Assembly (NCBI GenBank): GCA_020465985.1
Contig: JAANYP010007600.1
Span: 62,001 to 126,000 of the forward strand
DNA from: Centrapalus pauciflorus
Lineage: Eukaryota > Streptophyta > Magnoliopsida > Asterales > Asteraceae
DNA: 64,000 bases
Direction: 5' to 3'
In this document: positions 1 through 11,149 of the stretch, one piece after another
Layout of the letters: each line of letters begins with the position of its first letter
Position numbering within the stretch: position 1 is the first letter of the stretch
Translations under genes and position numbers: made by a program
The notes under the pieces: model-generated
What the model saw: the letters and a program-made list of their open reading frames with translations, nothing else
Told to the model about the DNA's origin: nothing
The model's database searches: none

Positions 1-746
1 AGCGATATGTGTTGGTCATCGTTGACGGTTACTCACGATATACCTGGGTTAAATTATTGCGATCCAAGGATGAGACAGCTCAAGAAATCATTGATTTTAT
101 AAAGAGTGTCGAAACCCAATAGCAACTGTCCGTTCAATCAATCCAATCTGACAACGACACGGAATTCAAGAATTCGGTAGTAGAGGGCTTCCTTCGATGC
201 AAAGGTATTCAGCATCAATATTCTGCTGCTAGAACACCTCAACAAAATGGAGTCGTAGAAATGCGTAACCGTACCCTTGTGGAAGCTGCACGTACAATGC
301 TGACTTATTAAAAGCTACCTCCGTTCTTGTGGGCCGAAGCCGTGTCAACCGCTTGCTACACGCAGAATTTCTTCATAATCCATAAGCGCTTCAATAAAAC
401 TCAATATCAACTCTTCTTGAACAAAGTACCTTTTATCAAGTACTTACGTGTATTTGGTTGCAGGTGTTATGTGCTTAATGACAAAGACAACCTCGGTAAA
501 TTCAACGAGAAAGCGGATGAAGCGATCTTCATTGGATACTCATCCAACTCGAAGGCATATCGTGCATTCAACACTCGAACCAGGACAGTCAATGAAAGTG
601 TGCATGTCACATTTGACGAATTGGCTGAACTGGCACCCGAAGTTGATCCTTCAGGACCACGCATTACACCAATGCCTGGAGACTCTTCTTCTCAATCTAC
701 CTCTTTTTCACCTTCTGATTTAGTTAATTTATTTGATCCATTTTAA
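1..746 (+). pseudogene. Ty1/copia integrase, partial and broken (element A)
   Basis: The translation reads like the copia integrase core: VDGYSRYTW near nt 30, SDNDTEFKN with the second catalytic Asp codon at about 149-151, and QQNGVVEMRNRT with the catalytic Glu at about 258-260. The first catalytic Asp lies before the window. The motif after Glu is normally RKNRT; here Arg is replaced by Met. In-frame stops at 120-122 (TAG) and 309-311 (TAA) break the protein. From 327 the frame stays open to 746 and covers the integrase C-terminal part (FGCRCYVLNDKDNLGKF, FIGYSSNSKAYRAFN). The protein would insert cDNA into host chromosomes; this copy cannot be functional. Confidence 0.85.
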
Positions 747-1231
747 GTAGAATTTTTTTGTCCTAATTCTAATATTTCTAATGTTTCTTCTACTATAGGT
801 AACACATCCAACAATTCAACTGCTCCACAAATTCTATCTGATCCATCTTCATCCACTTCTTACCCACATCCATCAACTTCATCCACTGATACATCTGCAG
901 TTGAATCTACTCTAGAAATACCCTCGCACATCATGCTAAACATCCTTCCTTCACCTGAACACATTGAACCCGAACCGGAACCAGTGGTACCTTCACTAGA
1001 AACCATTGACCATGAATCATCCTCCATTCCCACTCTCACCACTGAGATTCCATCTCGTTCACCCCTTCCACATGAGACTAAATGGACCCGAAGTCACCCA
1101 ACCGATATGTCTCAACCGGTGTCCAAACCCGAAGGGCGTATTCTAATGAATGTCTCTTTGCATCATTCCTTAGTATGATAGAGCCAGCTCGTGTGGATGA
1201 AGCCTTAAAAGATCCAGACTGAATTGTTGCA
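747..1231 (+). pseudogene. Integrase-RT linker of element A, degraded
   Basis: This stretch encodes the low-complexity, Ser/Thr/Pro/Glu-rich linker usual between copia integrase and RT (for example SPEHIEPEPEPVVPSLETID from about 942). It is followed by TKWTRSHPTD, which resembles the conserved TKWTxxHP motif just before RT in Sirevirus-like polyproteins. Several stops and at least one frameshift (around 1178-1231) separate it from RT. No separate gene is claimed. Confidence 0.6.
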
Positions 1232-2535
1232 ATGCAAGAATATCTCAACCAGTTTGAACAACTCCGAGTATGGCAGTTAGTACTCAAGCCCAAAGACCGA
1301 ACAATTATCGGAACGAAGTGGATCTACAAGAACAAGCGAGATGAAAATGACATCGTGATAAGAAACAAAGCGAGACTTATCGCCAAAGGCTACCGACAAA
1401 AAGAAGGGATAGATTATGACGAGACCTTCGTTCCAGTTGCACGGATTGAAGCTATCAGAATCTTCTTGGCATACGCGGCACACATAGACTTCAAAGTGTA
1501 CCAGATGGACGTCAAGACAACCTTTCTTAACAGTGAACTTAATGAAGAGGTGTATGTTGAACAACCACAAGGATTTATTGATGTACATAAACCTGACCAT
1601 GTTTATGTGATAGACAAAGCCCTCTATGGTTTTAAACAAGCACCTCGCGCATGGTATGACAGTCTCTCTAACTTTCTTATCTCTGCTGGTTTCAACAAAG
1701 GTGTGGTGGACACAACACTCTTCACAAAAAGGGAAGGCCCGCACATAATGCTAGTTCAAATATGTGTCGATGACATTATATTTGGATCCACTGACAGTAA
1801 TTTCTGTAAGGATTTTTCATCTCTAATGGAGTCCATGTTCGAGTTGAGTATGATGGGGGAAAAGAATTTTTTCCTCGGATTACAAGTCGAACAACTTGAA
1901 AATTGGATTTTTGTGAACCAGTCGAAATATACTCTTGACATTCTCAAGAAGTATAAGTTAGACTCTTACACGAGTATTGCAACTCCCATGCCTTCCAACT
2001 GTAAGTTAGACACCGATCCTTCTGGGAAAAGTGTCGATAATACAACTTACAGAGGGATGATAGGATCCTTACCGTATCTGACTGCTAGTAGACCTGATAT
2101 AATGTTTTCAACATGTCTTTGTGCTCATTTTCAGGCCGAGCCGAAAGAATCACACCTAACTGCGGTAAAACGCATTTTTCGTTATCTTAAGGGTACACCC
2201 GATCTTGGTCTCTGGTATCCAAACGGAACCGATTTTGATCTTACTGCCTTTTCAGATGCTGATTTTGCAGGTTGTAGAGTTGACAGGAAAAGCACATCAG
2301 GCGGAATACAATACATGGGATACAAATCGGTGAGTTGGTCCTCTAAAAAGCAGAATTGGGTTTCAACATCCACAGCAGAAGCTGAGTATGTAGCGGCTGC
2401 AAGCTGTTGCTCTCAAGTGCAGTGGATGAGAACACAATTACATGATTATGCATTCTCGCTCACCAACAACCCAATTTACGGCAATTCCTGAAGTGCGATT
2501 GCTATCTCTTGCAATCCCGTGCAGCACTCACGAAC
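1232..2535 (+). pseudogene. Ty1/copia reverse transcriptase and RNase H, 5' part (element A)
   Basis: The frame is open for about 419 codons (1232-2491). RT landmarks in order are KARLIAKGYRQKEGIDYDET, VYQMDVKTTFLN, LYGFKQAPRAWYD, the catalytic box read as QICVDDIIFGS and MIGSLPYLTASRPDI. The first residue of the usual YVDD box is Cys instead of Tyr. RNase H follows: FSDADFAGCR, RKSTSGG and STAEAEYVAAASCCSQ. A stop at 2489-2491 truncates it, and the frame is then cut at 2535 by the chromovirus insertion; the missing RNase H end is at 10972-11149. The reaction would be cDNA synthesis and removal of template RNA in the virus-like particle. Confidence 0.9.
2531..2535. repeat. Target-site duplication cgaac, left copy
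   Basis: The 5-bp word cgaac sits directly before the LTR terminus tgtaacaccc at 2536 and recurs directly after the other LTR end at 10967-10971. Five base pairs is the usual duplication for Ty3-type integrases. Confidence 0.93.
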
Positions 2536-4346
2536 TGTAACACCCCTCCCGATCCCGGAAATGCCACGTCAACCCAACATCATAAGTGGCAATAACGCAA
2601 CGGATCTATAACACACGTGTCATAGGATAATGCAGATTATGGCTAATTTAAAACTTTAAACGCATAGATAACAACATATGGTTACATCCCAGAATATTCG
2701 CAAATCCTGTTTAAAACCACATACATCCCAAAACAACTATTACATGCAGTACTAAAATATCACAAAACGGATATCAAGTCTTCCAGACAATTCGCAGCTC
2801 TACCTCGGCGGCTGCTAAGATCCCTTCTGATTCCCTAAACATGTTAGACTCGAAGACACGAGCTATAAAGCCCGTGAGCACACGAGGGTTGACACTGCAC
2901 GTAAACACATAGCACGTTGCACACAATCCCTGTCCCTGTCCCGATTGCCCAACACGCATCTCAGGTATAATATCACAGGTATGAGATCGGAATAACACAC
3001 AAGCCCTGTGGGGACCCCTCCCCGATGGACACATCGCACACAGCAATGGTCGGTAATACCCTGTAGCACGGAAGCTACCCGGCTACAGACCCTGCCGTAT
3101 ATATATGCCCCAAGGACTGTGAGGGACAGTCAACCCGCGCGATTCCCTTTGCGACTTATCGTCCGTATGGAACTCATCACGGACCCCATAATCGATCTCA
3201 TATCTCATACATAACATGTATAAGGGATAGAATATACCTGAGGTTCACGTCCCTGTCTTATATATATAACACACACAAGTGTAGCTACTCGGCTAAACAT
3301 AAAAGACGGCGCGCGTTTGGAAAAGAACTCGAGTACTCACCTGACTGGTTTCCCGAAGTTTGAACACCCTGATCGAATCCGGCCCACTGTCCGCAAGTCC
3401 CTGTAACCACACGGATATCCCAATGATTAAACACAATTCCGAATATCATCAGTTACATAATCACAAAGACCCGAGCTCAACTCAACCCGACAACCGCACG
3501 GAACCGAAACCCGACCAATACCCGAAACCCGACCCAAACCCAACTCAAAGCAATCACAACGAGACCCCAAACTCAAACAAAACCTAACCCGAGTAATCCC
3601 GAAGGAACCCGACACAATTCGACCCAAAACCCCTTTTCATAAGCCTAAATTCGGATTCCCTTTGCAGGCTCTTGGTCGCGCCGCAGGCCCCCTGGTGGTC
3701 GCGCCGCGACATTGCGGAACTCCCATACCTGACCTGCGGTTTTCAGCTCTGCCCAGGAGTGTATAACTCCTCTCAATTCGATTCCAACCCCAAATAACAC
3801 ATAAAACCAGCATATAAGATTCCTTATCACTCAAACAACCAATTCCCACAGAACTCAATACAGAGTACAAGCTAACCCTCAATTTTCTAGACAAGAATAA
3901 GAATTCGTACCTCTTGAGCCCAAGAACTTCAAAGAGAGGAACAAGATAAAGATAAATCCCAGATTTCTCACTCAGTTGAAGTTTGAAATTGGTTCTTGCT
4001 GGAGCTCTTCACACAAACACACACAAACACTATTTAGATTATCTCAAAATGGATAAGGAGGAAAAGAGCTAGGCACATATACGTACTTCTCTATTTTAAG
4101 CCGGTCTCGAACCCATTAACCCGAACCCGATATCATATTTTCAATAATTATGCCCATTTAACCCATTTAATCCCGTGATCCCAAAAATATAATTCATCCG
4201 CTAAAATTATAACCCGATGACACGCAAGCCCAATCCTGACACGTATCAATCCACGAAACGGGATATAATTGGACAAACACAATATAAATTGAATGATTAT
4301 CCACTAAAATAATTCCACGTACCAGGTCCAAAAGATGGATGTTACA
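2536..4346 (-). repeat. 3' LTR of the chromovirus (leftmost on the plus strand)
   Basis: This 1811-bp repeat is nearly identical along most of its length to 9205-10966. It begins tgtaacaccc and ends gatgttaca. Against the other copy it carries about 50 extra bases around 3050-3110; the segments I compared by eye show a few percent substitutions. Open frames inside it (for example 2774-3046 minus) recur in the other LTR only because the LTRs are copies; I do not call them genes. Confidence 0.92.
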
Positions 4347-4360
4347 AATCCTCCCCTCTT
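4347..4360 (-). other. Polypurine tract of the chromovirus
   Basis: On the minus strand the sequence AAGAGGGGAGGATT abuts the 3' LTR start TGTAACATCC. This is the expected place and composition for the plus-strand primer. The polyprotein stop codon (TAA) overlaps its upstream edge. Confidence 0.85.
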
Positions 4361-5530
4361 AAAGAGATTCTGTCCCAGAATCTAATTCAAGCTCTGGAAC
4401 AGGTGAGGATATCTCGATCACATCTCTGACTCCGGCTACCAGGTGGCGTTGGTACCCTTATGGTGTTTCCACTGAACGAGTACCAAGGCAATCTCTTTAT
4501 TTCTTAGCTTTTTGATCAACCTATCCGTAATGGCCTAGGGCTGCTCCACATATCGCAGCTGATCATTGACTGTAATCTCGGATAGGGGCACATACTGATC
4601 ATCTGTAGCCAGACACTTCCAGAGATGACTCACGTGAAAGCTATCGTGTACACCGGCCAACTCTGAAAGGCAATCGTAGTAGATAGGACTGATCCCGGAC
4701 TCTCTCAACGATCTAGAATGGCCCGATATACCGCGGACTCAGCTTTCCACTATGTCTGAACCGGATAACCCGTTTCCACGATGACACTTTGAGCAAGACT
4801 CGATCCCCAACACTGAATTCCAGCTCTTTCAGACGGCGATCGGCATAGCTCTTCTCACGGCTCTGGGCGACCCTCATATGCTCCCTGATCACAGCCACCT
4901 TGTCACTGGTCTCTTGAAGTAGCTCCAGCCCACTGATAGGTCGCTCACCGACCACGCCCCAACACACTATTGTCAGGCACTTGTGCCCATATAGTGCCTC
5001 AAAGGGAGCCATCTTGATCGTGGCGTGATAGCTATTATTGTAGGCGAACTCGACCAATGGCAGATGCACGTCCCAATTACCATTGAAGTCGATAGCACAC
5101 GCCCGCAACATATCCTCGAGGGTCTGATTGGTGCGCTTGGTCTGCCCGTCAGTCTGCGGTCTGTAAGCCGTGCTTAGCTGAACCCTGGTGCCCAATTCCC
5201 GCTGGAAACTCTGCCAGAATCGAGATGTAAACCACCGCGTATCTCTGTCCGAAGTAATCGACATCGGAATCCCATGCCGCGATACCACCTCATTGATGTA
5301 CAGTCTTGCCAACTGATCCATGGTGATAGTGCCCCGGACGGCTAAGAAGTGCGCACTCTTCGTTAGTCGATCCACTATGACCCAGATCATATCATTCCCG
5401 CGGACCGTACGTGGAAGTCTAACAATGAAATCCATCATGATGTGATACCACTTCCACTCGGGGATCTCTAACGGCTGTAGATGCCCGTGCGGCTTCTAAT
5501 GCTCGGCCTTGACCCTCAGACACGTCATAC
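4361..5530 (-). pseudogene. Ty3 integrase core and chromodomain-like C-terminus, broken
   Basis: The frame is open from 5438 to 4713. It starts at MMDFIVRLPRT with the first catalytic Asp, then has the RLTKSAHFL motif and TSDRDTRWF with the second Asp. The third motif reads DGQTKRTNQTLEDMLRA, where the family has GQ(S/T)ERT: the catalytic Glu is Lys here. The region goes on through YNNSYHATIKMAPFEALYG to a stop after SPRYIGPF. Beyond it, DSFHVSHL, RYVEQP and VLVQWKHHKGTNATW form the chromodomain-like tail, again with stops. The CxxC half of the zinc finger (near 5525) is followed by a stop. The enzyme would insert the cDNA; this copy is inactive. Confidence 0.9.
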
Positions 5531-5531
5531 A

Positions 5532-6314
5532 CTACTCAACATACCTGCCCACATCCCTTTTCATCCCTGGCCACCAGTAAAAGTTACGAAGATCACGGTA
5601 GATCTTAGTACTCCCCGGATGAACAGATAGCCTCGATCTGTGCGACTCATCAAGAATCAAATGCCGCAGATTCCCAACCCTCGGATACCAGACCCTATCA
5701 TGGAACACAAACAGCCCGCGATCGTCCTTAATCAATGACTCAAGCTGCCCGGTCAAGCGTTCCCGATTCACATTATCACCCCGCAGGCCCTCCTGCTGCG
5801 CTAATCTCAAACTATCAGTCAATGTCGAGGTAATCTCAAGCCTCGAGGCCCTGGATATCACAGTCTGGCCGCATGCCCTATGGCTTAGCGTGTCACCTAC
5901 TACATTAGCCCGACCCGGGTGGTACTGAATCTCGCAATCATAGTCCTTAAGCAACTTAAGGCTACTGCGCTGTCGCATATTCAGATCTTTCTGGCTAAAC
6001 AGATACTGAAAGCTCTTATGATCGGTATACACAATAAACCGAGATCCATACAGATAACGGCGCCAAATCTTCAACGCGAACACAATGGCGTCTAACTCTA
6101 AATCATGCACAGTATGGTTCTCCTCATAAGTCTTCAGCTGACGTGAAGCGTACGCGATCACTTTCCCCCGCTGCATCAGAACACAGCCCAAACCCGACCC
6201 TGAAGCATCGAATATACCACGAAATCGTCGGTACCCTCCGGCAAGGCCAACACTGGAGCCTGACATAACCGGGTCTTCAACTCTCTGAATGCACGCTCCT
6301 GCTCCTCGGACCAC
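5532..6314 (-). pseudogene. Ty3 RNase H and integrase zinc-finger region
   Basis: RNase H motifs are clear: FDASGSGLGCVLMQ, YASRQLKTYEENH, ELDAIVFALKIWRRYLYG, VYTDHKSFQYLFSQ and YHPGRANVVGDTLSHRA (usual form NVVADALSR). It continues into the integrase N-terminal H-H region (HLILDESHRS, HPGSTKIYRDL, YWWPGMKRDV). It is in a different frame from the RT upstream, so a frameshift lies at about 6190-6230, between ALPEGTDDFVVY and DASGSGLG. The stop at about 5529-5531 separates it from the integrase core, which is in the same frame. Confidence 0.9.
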
Positions 6315-8368
6315 TTGAACGGAACGGACCGGCTCGTCAACAGCAAGGCAATCCTCGAAAAGTCCTGGATAAAGCGCCTATAATACCCGGCAAGACCCAG
6401 AAAAGTACGAATCTCTGGCACTGATCTCGGAGGCTCCCAGCTTATCACTGCCTCAATCTTGGCCGGATCCACTTTTATACCCTCGGCACTGACCACATGA
6501 CCCAAAAACTGCACCTCTAGTAGCCAAAATTCGCATTTGGACAGCTTAGCATACAATTTCTCCATGCGCAGCACAGTCAAAACTTCTCGAAGGTGATGCT
6601 CGTGGTCCTCGGCACTCCGCGAATAGATTAGGATGTCATCGATGAACACGATCACGAATCTATCCAACATATCTCTAGACACCCGGTTCATCAAATCCAT
6701 GAAAGCGGCGGGTGCGTTAGTCAAACCTAACGGCATGACGAGGAAATCATAGTGCCCATAACGAGTATGGAACGCTGTCTTCGGCACATCTTCATCCCTG
6801 ACTCTCAACTGATGACATCCAGATCGCAAGTCGATCTTGGAGAAGAAACTCGAGCCCTGGAGCTGATTAAACAGGTCATCGATACGTGGAAGCGGATGGC
6901 GATTCTTCATGGTCACTTTATTCAACTCCCTGTACTCGATACACATCCGCATGTTGTCGTCTTTCTTTTTCACGAATAACATTGGCGCACCCCACAGCGA
7001 TGAACTCGGACGGATAAATCCACGATCTAGAAGCTCCTGTAACGGAGACATCAACAATCGCATCTCTGTTGGTGCCAGCCTATAAGGCGTCTTCGCAATT
7101 GGTACTGCCCCAGGAACAAGATCTATGCGAAACTCCACTTGGCGATCTAGCGGTAACCCAGGCAACTCCTCTGGGAATACCTGAGGGAACTCACAAATCA
7201 CCGGAATATCCTCTAAGGTCTTCTTTTCCTTCCTCGCGTCAACTACATAAGCTAGGAAGGTCTCGCATCCCTTAAACACATATTGCTGAGCCCTGGCAAT
7301 AGATACAATCCCGATGTCTCCCTTACGACGCTCCCCATACACAATAACACTCTCACTGTCAGAAATGGGTATACGGATGATCTTCTTAGCACACAGAATA
7401 CCAGCCCGTCTGGCAGTCAACCAGTCCATATACACAATCACATCGAAGCTACTGATCTCAATCGGCAACAAATCGATCATAAACTGATGGGAATCTATCT
7501 CTAAAACGCAATCCTGATAAACCCGACTCACTAACATCGAACTCCCATTGACCCTCTCAACAACCAAAGGAACAGACAAAGGAGAAGGAGACACAGTAAA
7601 ATAGGCACAAAAGATAACAGACACAGAGGAGCGATCTGCCCTAGAATCAAATAATACATGAGCTCGAAGTCCATTAAGAATGTACGTACCCGAAACAACA
7701 TCCGTAGCATCTCGTGCCTCCTCAGCTGTCTCCTGAAACACACGTCCTTGGCCCCTCGGAATGGAATCACGGCGTCTAGATGATGACAGCTCGGCTCTGG
7801 CCCCACTCGAACTGGCCACCTGAACTGTCGGTCCCGGCTCAGGACAATCTCTCACACCGTGCCCCAGCCTCCCACATCTGAAACATAACGGCTCGGGAAC
7901 TGTACAGACTGATGCGGCGTGGCCCCACTGGCCGCACCTGAAGCAACGCGACTGCTTTGATAAACACTGCCCTGAATGACGCCGATGACACTTCGGGCAC
8001 TCCCGATCCCCGTATGAATTCTCAACACGGCTGTCGGATGCTTGGGACCCCTGTCCCACACTGCTCTGGCTCTTAGCCCCCGACCCCTGAATCTGGCCCT
8101 GGCGTCTCGATCTACGATCTCGGCCCCGGTCCTTATCACGTCTCTGCCCTGAGGTCTGCCCCGAACCCTGGCCAGAAAACTGCCACTGATCTGGACGCTG
8201 GTCACTGGGAGCATCTCCGGATGATCTCCATACACTAGCCGGCTGCTCTGAAGTCCCGGTGTGCTGCCTCTGAGAAGAGGGCTGCTCCCTCTGCTTAATG
8301 ATCTCTTGCTCCCTCATGCGGGCCATCTCAAGAGCTCTGGAGAAGGTAGGGGTATCATGCAGTCCCAC
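6176..8368 (-). pseudogene. Ty3 gag zinc knuckles, protease and reverse transcriptase
   Basis: This is a 730-codon open frame. The N-terminal part is Gln/Arg-rich, then come a short Cys-His motif (CPKCHRRHSGQC) and two CCHC knuckles (CFRCGQWGHAASVC and CFRCGRLGHGVRDC) that bind genomic RNA. The protease site reads LFDSRADRSS where the family has LFDSGA, so the active-site Gly is Arg. RT follows with YRELNKVTMKNRHPLPRIDD, FSKIDLRSGCHQLRV, MPLGLTNAPAAFMDLMN, the catalytic VIVFIDDILIYS and FLGHVVSAEGIKVDP. RT itself looks intact. The frame is lost at about 6200. Confidence 0.92.
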
Positions 8369-9021
8369 AAATTCACGATGTCCGATCGAAGCCCATCAAT
8401 AAACGCGTTAGCCTTATGGCTCTCCGTATCAACATGCTGAGGCGCGAACTGGGAGTACTCATTAAATCGATCAACATACTGTTGCACTGTCATATTACCC
8501 TGCTACAGATGCAAGAATCAGCGCTCCATTTCCCGCCTCTCATCCCGAGGAATGTACTGGAGCTCAAACACTGCCCGAAACTGCTCCCAAGTCATGGCGT
8601 ATGCAGCGGACTGGGTCATCGAAGACTCGTCCGATTTCCACCATTGTGAAGCCCCGCCCCGTAACTGATAAGCAGCGTACCTAACCATATCTCTAGGATC
8701 AACATGGGCCACTCGAAAAGCAGCCTCAATCTCTCGCTCCCAAGCGATGGCAGGCCCCGGCTCACCGTCACCCCGAAATTGTGGCGGAGCCCCTGTCATG
8801 AAATGCTTGAAAGATCCGCCCCTCTATGAAGACGAAGAAGCACCACCCCCGGATTCTGTCTCCGTAGACCGAACAACTGGCCCCACATTCTGACCCTGTT
8901 CCCTCTCTTGCTCTTTTTGTTGTCTGTAAAACTCGATAAGAACCTCTAGCAGCTCTGATTTGTGGATATACTCGACACTGGGCGGCTTACCCGCGCCCGA
9001 TCCCTCGCCCTGATCTGCCAT
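8369..9021 (-). pseudogene. Ty3 gag N-terminal region, broken
   Basis: The start is taken as MADQGEGSGAG at 9021, shortly inside the primer site. An in-frame TAG near 8822 splits it; the next part (8799-8518) has the retrotransposon gag core: WEREIEAAFRVAHVDPRDMV, LRGGASQWW, MTWEQFRAVFELQYIPRDER. A TGA follows and the frame shifts near 8370 to join the zinc-knuckle ORF. The protein would form the virus-like particle. Confidence 0.82.
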
Positions 9022-9183
9022 ACTGATCTGCACAAAACAAAACGATTAAGCACAAGGGATAAATCACCCAGAGTTATCCACTAAGCCAGGTCAGTTAATC
9101 CACTAATATAATCGCAAAACGAACCCCCACGGACCGGAACAAGGTCTAAGTTAAGCATCCACTAATGATAGTCAAGCTTCAAA

Positions 9184-9201
9184 CCACATGCTCTGATACC
9201 A
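9184..9201 (-). other. Primer binding site, initiator-Met tRNA type
   Basis: On the minus strand TGGTATCAGAGCATGTGG starts 3 nt inside the 5' LTR. TGGTATCAGAGC is the usual complement to the 3' end of plant initiator-Met tRNA, the primer for minus-strand cDNA. Confidence 0.88.
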
Positions 9202-9204
9202 TGC

Positions 9205-10966
9205 TGTAACACCCCTCCCGGTCCCGGAAATGCCACGTCAACCCAATATCATAAGTGGCAATAACGCAACGGATCTATAACACACGTGTCATAGGATAAT
9301 GCAGATTATGGCTAATTTAAAACTTTAAACGCGTAGATAACAACATATGGTTACATCCCAGAATATTCACAAATCCTGTTTAAAACCACATACATCCCAA
9401 AAACAACTATTACATGCAGTTCTAACATATCACAAGACGGATATCAAGTCTTCCAGTCGATTCCCAGCTCTACCTCGGCGGCTGTTGCGATCCCTTCTGA
9501 TTGCCTAAACATGTTAGACTCGAAGACATGAGCTATAAAGCCTGTGAGCACACGAGGGTTCACACTGCACGTAAACACATAGCACGTAGCACACAATCCC
9601 TGTCCCTGTCCCGATTGCCCAACACGCATCTCAGGTATAATATCACAGGTATGAGATCGGAATAACACACGAGCCCAGTGGGGACCCCTCCCCGAGGGAC
9701 ACATCGCACACAGCAACGGTCGGTATATATACGCCCCAAGGACTGTGAGGGACAATCAACCCGCGCGATTCCCCTTCGTGACTTATCATCCGTATGGAAC
9801 TCATCACGGACCCCAGAATCGATCTCATATCTCATACATAACACGTATAAGGAATAGAATATACCTGAGGCCTGTCTTATATATATAACACACACAAGTA
9901 TAGCTACCCGGCTAAACATAAAAGACGGCGCGCGTTTGGAAAAGAACTCGAGTACTCACCTGACTGGTTTCCCGAAGTCTGAACACCCTGATCGAATCCG
10001 GCCCGCTGTCCGCAAGTCCCTGTAACCACACGGATTTCCCAATGATTAAACACAATTCCGAATATCATCAGTTACATAATCACAAAGACCCGAGCTCAAC
10101 TCAACCCGACAACCCCACGGAACCGAAACCCGACCAATACCCGAAACCCGACCCAAACCCAACTCAAAGCAATCCCAACGAGACCCCAAACTCAAACAAA
10201 ACCCAACCCGAGTAATCCCGAAGTAACCCGACGCAATTCGATCCAAAACCCCTTTTCATAAAACTAAATTCGGATTTCCTCTACAGGCTCTTGGTCTTGC
10301 CGCGGGCCCCCTGGTGGTCGCGCCGCGACACTGCGGAACTCCCATACCCGACCTGCGATTTTCAGCTCTGCCCAGGAGTGTATAATTCCTCTCAATTCGA
10401 TTCCAAGCCCAAATAACACACAAAACAAGCATATAAGCTTCCTTATCACTCAAACAACCAATTCCCACAAGAACTCAATACATAGTACAAGCTAACCCTC
10501 AATTTTCTAGACAAGAATAAGAATTCATACCTCTTGAGCCCAAGAAATTCAAAGAGAGGAACAAGATGAAGTTTAATCCCAGATTTCTCACTCAATTGAA
10601 GCTTGAAATTGGTTCTTGTTGGAGCTCTTCACACAAACACACACAAACACTATTTAGGTTGCATCAAAATGGATAAGGAGGAAAAGAGATAGGCACATAT
10701 ACGTACATCTCTATTTTAAGCCGGTCCCGAACCCATTAACCCGAACCCGATATATTATTTTCAATATTTATGCCTATTTAACCCATTTAATCCCGTAATC
10801 CCAAAAATATAATTCATCCGCTAAAATTATAACCCGATGACACGCAAGTCCAATCCCGACACGTATCAATCCACGAAACGGGATATAATTGGACAAACCC
10901 AATATAAATAGAATAATTATCCACTAAAATAATTCCACGTATCAGGTCCAAAAGACGGATGTTACA
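9205..10966 (-). repeat. 5' LTR of the chromovirus (rightmost on the plus strand)
   Basis: This 1762-bp copy of 2536-4346 has the same termini. In element orientation it is the promoter-bearing LTR. A TATA-like run on the minus strand matches the tatatatata-rich stretch around 9880-9890. It is followed directly by the cgaac duplication. Confidence 0.92.
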
Positions 10967-10971
10967 CGAAC
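10967..10971. repeat. Target-site duplication cgaac, right copy
   Basis: The same 5 bp as 2531-2535, directly after the LTR end gttaca. Removing the insert and one copy rejoins the RNase H reading around HSRTKHIDIR. Confidence 0.93.
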
Positions 10972-11149
10972 AAAACATATAGATATCAGGTAGCATCTTA
11001 TTAAAGATCATGTAGAAAATGGAACAATTGATTTATATTTTGTAGGCACGGAATATCAACTTGCAGATATTTTTACTAAAGCTTTATACCAACCTCGTTT
11101 TCAGTTTTTAGTATCACATATCGGCTTGTTGAATCTGCCATCTAGTTAA
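10972..11149 (+). pseudogene. Ty1/copia RNase H, C-terminal end (element A)
   Basis: This is the continuation of the RNase H cut at 2535. It reads TKHIDIR, a stop, then HLIKDHVENGTIDLYFVGTE, QLADIFTKALYQPRF and LLNLPSS with a stop at 11147-11149. The ADIFTKAL motif is the standard end of copia RNase H. The TAG at the usual Tyr position after DIR shows decay independent of the insertion. Confidence 0.9.

Larger units (their letters stand above)
2536..10966 (-). mobile_element. Complete Ty3 chromovirus (Tekay-like), minus strand, nested in element A RNase H
   Basis: This 8431-bp element has two related long LTRs (2536-4346 and 9205-10966) bounded by TGT...ACA, a primer site matching initiator-Met tRNA (9184-9201), a polypurine tract (4347-4360), and gag, zinc knuckles, protease, RT, RNase H, integrase and a chromodomain-like tail, all on the minus strand in Ty3 order. 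It is flanked by cgaac on both sides. Coding frames hold several stops and frameshifts and the integrase lacks its catalytic Glu, so it is not autonomous now. The tail motif (WKHHKGTNATW ... ESEM) points to a chromovirus; the Tekay assignment is from general motif resemblance. Confidence 0.93.

Noticed and set aside
2774..3069. Open frames on the minus strand inside the chromovirus LTR, repeated at 9444-9919
   Set aside because: They recur only because the LTRs are copies; no start context or protein motif supports a gene.
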